35,161 nucleotides of DNA from Zoogloea oryzae (GTDB taxonomy: Bacteria > Pseudomonadota > Gammaproteobacteria > Burkholderiales > Rhodocyclaceae): contig NZ_BSPX01000049.1 of NCBI RefSeq assembly GCF_030161255.1, positions 1-35,161 of the forward strand, given 5' to 3'. Under the pieces are notes generated by a model, which worked only from the letters and a program-made list of their open reading frames with translations, had not been told where the DNA came from and did not search any database. The position numbers and the translations under genes are program-made. Shown one piece after another: positions 33,014 to 35,161 of this stretch (its first letter is position 1; every line of letters starts with the position of its first letter).

Positions 33014-33625
33014 TCAGATCGCCGGGCCGTCCACTACCCAGGCCAGGGCGTCTTCGAGGCGGTCGTTGCCCCAGAACATCTCGCCGTCCGGGGTGATGAA
33101 GCTGGGCGCGCCGAACAGGCCCAGCTCGCCGGCCTTCTCGGTCTGGCGGCGCAGGGCGAGCTTGTTGGCGTCGCTGGTGGCGTCGGCCAGCAGGGTGTCG
33201 GCGGGCAGGCCGAGGCGGGTGAGGATGGCGTGGATCACCGCCGGATCGGCGATGTCCTGGTCGTCGGCGAAGTTGGCGCTCATCACCGCCCGCGAGAACT
33301 CGCCGATCCACGGCTCGGCGGCGCCGAGGATCGCCACCCGCGCGGCCAGCAGGCCGTTGCGCGGAAAGCGCGAAGGCATGGTGAGCGGCAGTTGATAGCG
33401 CGCCGCCAGCCGGGCCAGGTCACGCCACATGTAGCGGCCCTTGGGCGGGTAGATGTTGAAGGGCGAGTCGTTCCAGCCCAGCGACAGGAACACCGGCCCG
33501 AGCAGGAAGGGCCGCCAGTTGATCGTCACGCCGGCGTCGCGGGCCAGGGGCTCGATGCGCATCACCGACAGGTAGGAATACGAGCTGGCGAACTCGAACC
33601 AGAAATCCAGGGTTTTGGCGCTCAT
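33014..33625 (-). CDS. DsbA-fold HCCA isomerase-family protein (2-hydroxychromene-2-carboxylate isomerase-like)
   Basis: This 203-residue protein belongs to the GST-kappa/NahD family. It begins MSAKTLDFWFEFASSYSYLSVMRIEPLA, where the Ser residues of FASSYSYL hold the glutathione sulfur in relatives. The C-terminal FGAPSFITPDGEMFWGNDRLEDALAWV is the family's cis-Pro and GNDR signature. NahD isomerises an intermediate of naphthalene breakdown with glutathione. No other aromatic-degradation gene is here, so the real substrate is unclear. I chose the ATG at 33625 over an upstream in-frame start because the family starts with this strand. Confidence 0.85.
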   Translation of the reverse strand: MSAKTLDFWFEFASSYSYLSVMRIEPLARDAGVTINWRPFLLGPVFLSLGWNDSPFNIYPPKGRYMWRDLARLAARYQLPLTMPSRFPRNGLLAARVAILGAAEPWIGEFSRAVMSANFADDQDIADPAVIHAILTRLGLPADTLLADATSDANKLALRRQTEKAGELGLFGAPSFITPDGEMFWGNDRLEDALAWVVDGPAI

Positions 33626-33656
33626 GGCGTGGCTCCGCGGTGGGGATGACCCGAGT

Positions 33657-34046
33657 CTAGCACCCGGGCGGGGTGTCGGCGCCCGGCGGGGGCGAGGCAT
33701 CCAGCATGCGTTCGCATTCGGCCATCAGGGTCTGGCCGAGTTCGGATTCGTGGTTCGGGTCGAGGGATTCCATCATCTCGTGCACGGTGTACAGCCCGGC
33801 CTCGCGGGACAGGCTGCCGGCGATCTGGCGGGCCAGCTGGTCGCTCAGGTCTGAAAGGTGACGCCGGTCGGTGAGCGGCAGGCTGCGTTTGGTGCGGCCA
33901 AGCCAGTCGGCGCACAGGGTGGCGCCCTGGGCTTCGGTGGGCCATTGGCCGTGCTCGTACCACAGGGACAGGCGTTCGGCGACGAGGGCGAAGATCAGGG
34001 CGACGCGGGTGCCGCGGGCGTCGGCCGGTGGAAGGGGGCGGTTCAT
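33657..34046 (-). CDS. uncharacterised small protein
   Basis: This 129-residue protein begins MNRPLPPADARGTRVALIFALVAERLSLWYEHGQWPTEAQG and is mostly helical (RHLSDLSDQLARQIAGSLSREAGLYTVHEMMESL). It has one Cys near the middle and one at the end. No signal peptide is visible. I recognise no family. It lies 31 bases upstream of the HCCA-isomerase-family gene on the same strand and is divergent from the NYN protein gene, with promoters for both in the 108-base gap. Confidence 0.55.
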   Translation of the reverse strand: MNRPLPPADARGTRVALIFALVAERLSLWYEHGQWPTEAQGATLCADWLGRTKRSLPLTDRRHLSDLSDQLARQIAGSLSREAGLYTVHEMMESLDPNHESELGQTLMAECERMLDASPPPGADTPPGC

Positions 34047-34154
34047 GCGGGGGCCTTGCGAAGCGGGGTGGGAGACGGGGTCGGGGGCTTGCGAAACCTA
34101 ACACGGGTGAGCCATTGCGAGTAAGCTGCCAGCCATTCACGACAGGAGACGCCC

Positions 34155-35161
34155 ATGGCCACTTCGCCCGAATCCACCAGCATGGCCCTGTTCTGCGATT
34201 TTGAGAACGTGGCCCTCGGCGTGCGCGACGCCAAGTACGAAAAGTTCGACATCAAGCTGGTGCTCGAGCGCCTGCTGCTCAAGGGCAGCATCGTCGTCAA
34301 GAAGGCCTACTGCGACTGGGATCGCTACAAGGGCTTCAAGGCCACCATGCACGAGGCCAACTTCGAGCTGATCGAGATTCCCCACGTGCGCCAGTCCGGC
34401 AAGAACTCCGCCGACATCCGGCTGGTGGTGGACGCGCTGGACCTCTGCTACACCAAGAGCCACGTCAATACCTTCGTCATCATCTCGGGCGATTCCGATT
34501 TCTCGCCGCTGGTGTCCAAGCTGCGCGAGAACGCCAAGCAGGTGATCGGCGTGGGCGTCAAGCAATCCACCTCCGACCTGCTCATCGCCAACTGCGACGA
34601 GTTCATCTTCTACGACGACCTGGTGCGCGAAACCCAGCGCGCCGCCGCCCGCCGCGAACCCAGGGAAGCCCAGCCGTCCCGCCGTAGCGACGAGGACCGT
34701 CCGCGCCGCGAGGACGTGGAGGCCCGCCGCACCAAGGGCATCGAGATTGCCGTGCAGACCTTCGACGCGCTGGTGGCCGAGCGGGGCGACACCGGCAAGA
34801 TCTGGGCGTCGGTGCTGAAGGAAGCCATCAAGCGCCGCAAGCCCGATTTCAGCGAGACCCGCTACGGCTTCCGGGCCTTCGGCAACCTGCTCGAAGAGGC
34901 CCAGGCCCGCGGCCTGCTGGAGTTCGGCCGCGACGAGAAATCCGGCGCCTACGTGTATCGCAGCAGCGCCGCGCGCCACGAGCCAGTGCCGGTGGACCTG
35001 CCGGTGCCCGAAGTCGTCGCACACCACACGGAAATCGCCGAGCCGGCCGCCGTGCCCGAAGCCCCCGCGGCCAAGCCCGACAGCCGCCGCAAGCGCACCA
35101 GCAGCCGCAAGCCGGCCAAGGCCGCCGAAGCCGTTGCCGCGCCCGAGCCGGTGGTCGAGGC
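34155..35161 (+). CDS. NYN domain-LOTUS (OST-HTH) protein, C-terminus cut by window edge
   Basis: At least 335 residues are visible. The N-terminal NYN (PIN-like) nuclease domain, residues 10-155, has the acidic set: Asp15 in FCDFENVALG, Asp87 in KNSADIRLV, and Asp113 and Asp115 in SGDSDFSPLV. A charged linker (160-195) leads to a LOTUS/OST-HTH domain at about 195-268 (IWASVLKEAIKRRKPDFSETRYGFRAFGNLLEEA). A Pro/Ala/Lys tail continues beyond the window. NYN nucleases cut RNA with metal, and LOTUS domains bind RNA, so RNA processing is likely; the target is unknown. The ATG has AGGAGA upstream. The reading frame is open to the window end. Confidence 0.88.
   Translation, partial: MATSPESTSMALFCDFENVALGVRDAKYEKFDIKLVLERLLLKGSIVVKKAYCDWDRYKGFKATMHEANFELIEIPHVRQSGKNSADIRLVVDALDLCYTKSHVNTFVIISGDSDFSPLVSKLRENAKQVIGVGVKQSTSDLLIANCDEFIFYDDLVRETQRAAARREPREAQPSRRSDEDRPRREDVEARRTKGIEIAVQTFDALVAERGDTGKIWASVLKEAIKRRKPDFSETRYGFRAFGNLLEEAQARGLLEFGRDEKSGAYVYRSSAARHEPVPVDLPVPEVVAHHTEIAEPAAVPEAPAAKPDSRRKRTSSRKPAKAAEAVAAPEPVVE

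Overview
The window is high-GC, gene-dense chromosomal DNA that looks like a betaproteobacterium of the Rhodocyclales (Zoogloea/Azospira/Thauera-like). Supporting signs are the strong GC-driven codon bias, a PEP-CTERM-type protein behind a sigma-54 promoter, a TorF-type porin joined to glnK-amtB, and the Liv, ComM, UbiK and ThrH gene types. This lineage call is inference. I see no rRNA, tRNA, CRISPR array, insertion sequence or phage genes. No stretch longer than 300 bases lacks a gene.

Layout. (1) 1-2750, minus strand: a cytosolic [NiFe]-hydrogenase of group 2 (closest to 2a) with small subunit, large subunit and the start of its maturation protease. (2) 2924-4899, minus: an acetaldehyde-type aldehyde dehydrogenase behind a good sigma-54 promoter, followed by its usual DUF779 partner. 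A strong intrinsic terminator lies between the two. (3) 5130-5615, minus: a two-repeat BamE-like lipoprotein. (4) 5722-11715, plus: a complete branched-chain amino acid ABC transporter operon with two tandem binding-protein paralogues, then livH, livM, livG and livF with overlapping starts and stops. (5) 11716-12579: an unusual regulatory region (three related boxes, a 37-base near-perfect hairpin and a sigma-54 promoter) in front of a PEP-CTERM-like surface protein gene. (6) 12610-15592: a SprA-related HExxH protein, a secreted MORN/Cys-rich protein, an unknown protein and a Nudix ADP-ribose hydrolase. (7) 15645-21753, mostly minus: a ceramidase-like membrane protein coupled to a Bcr/CflA exporter, a one-TM protein, ComM, a large lipoprotein, YceI and UbiK.

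(8) 21838-24783, plus: a nitrogen-controlled operon. Tandem NtrC-like sites and a consensus sigma-54 promoter drive a TorF-family porin, PII protein GlnK and ammonium channel AmtB, ending in a UUCG hairpin terminator. The AmtB carries a roughly 60-residue Ala/Pro/Lys/Glu linker after its signal peptide. (9) 24889-27946, plus: an unknown protein, then TrmA, a PhnA/YjdM-type zinc-ribbon protein and another unknown, closely packed. (10) 28012-31567, minus: PurU, ThrH and an ABC-F ATPase of the YheS type. (11) 31638-35161: a secreted coiled-coil protein, a PEGA-like lipoprotein, a DsbA-fold HCCA-isomerase-family protein, a small unknown, and a NYN-LOTUS protein cut by the window end.

Three of the operons are tied together by sigma-54-type promoters (aldehyde dehydrogenase, PEP-CTERM protein, porin-glnK-amtB). 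This suggests that RpoN with different enhancer-binding proteins controls carbon overflow, surface matrix and nitrogen supply here. The least explained signals are the box/hairpin array upstream of the PEP-CTERM gene, the terminator inside the aldehyde dehydrogenase-DUF779 unit, and the AmtB linker.
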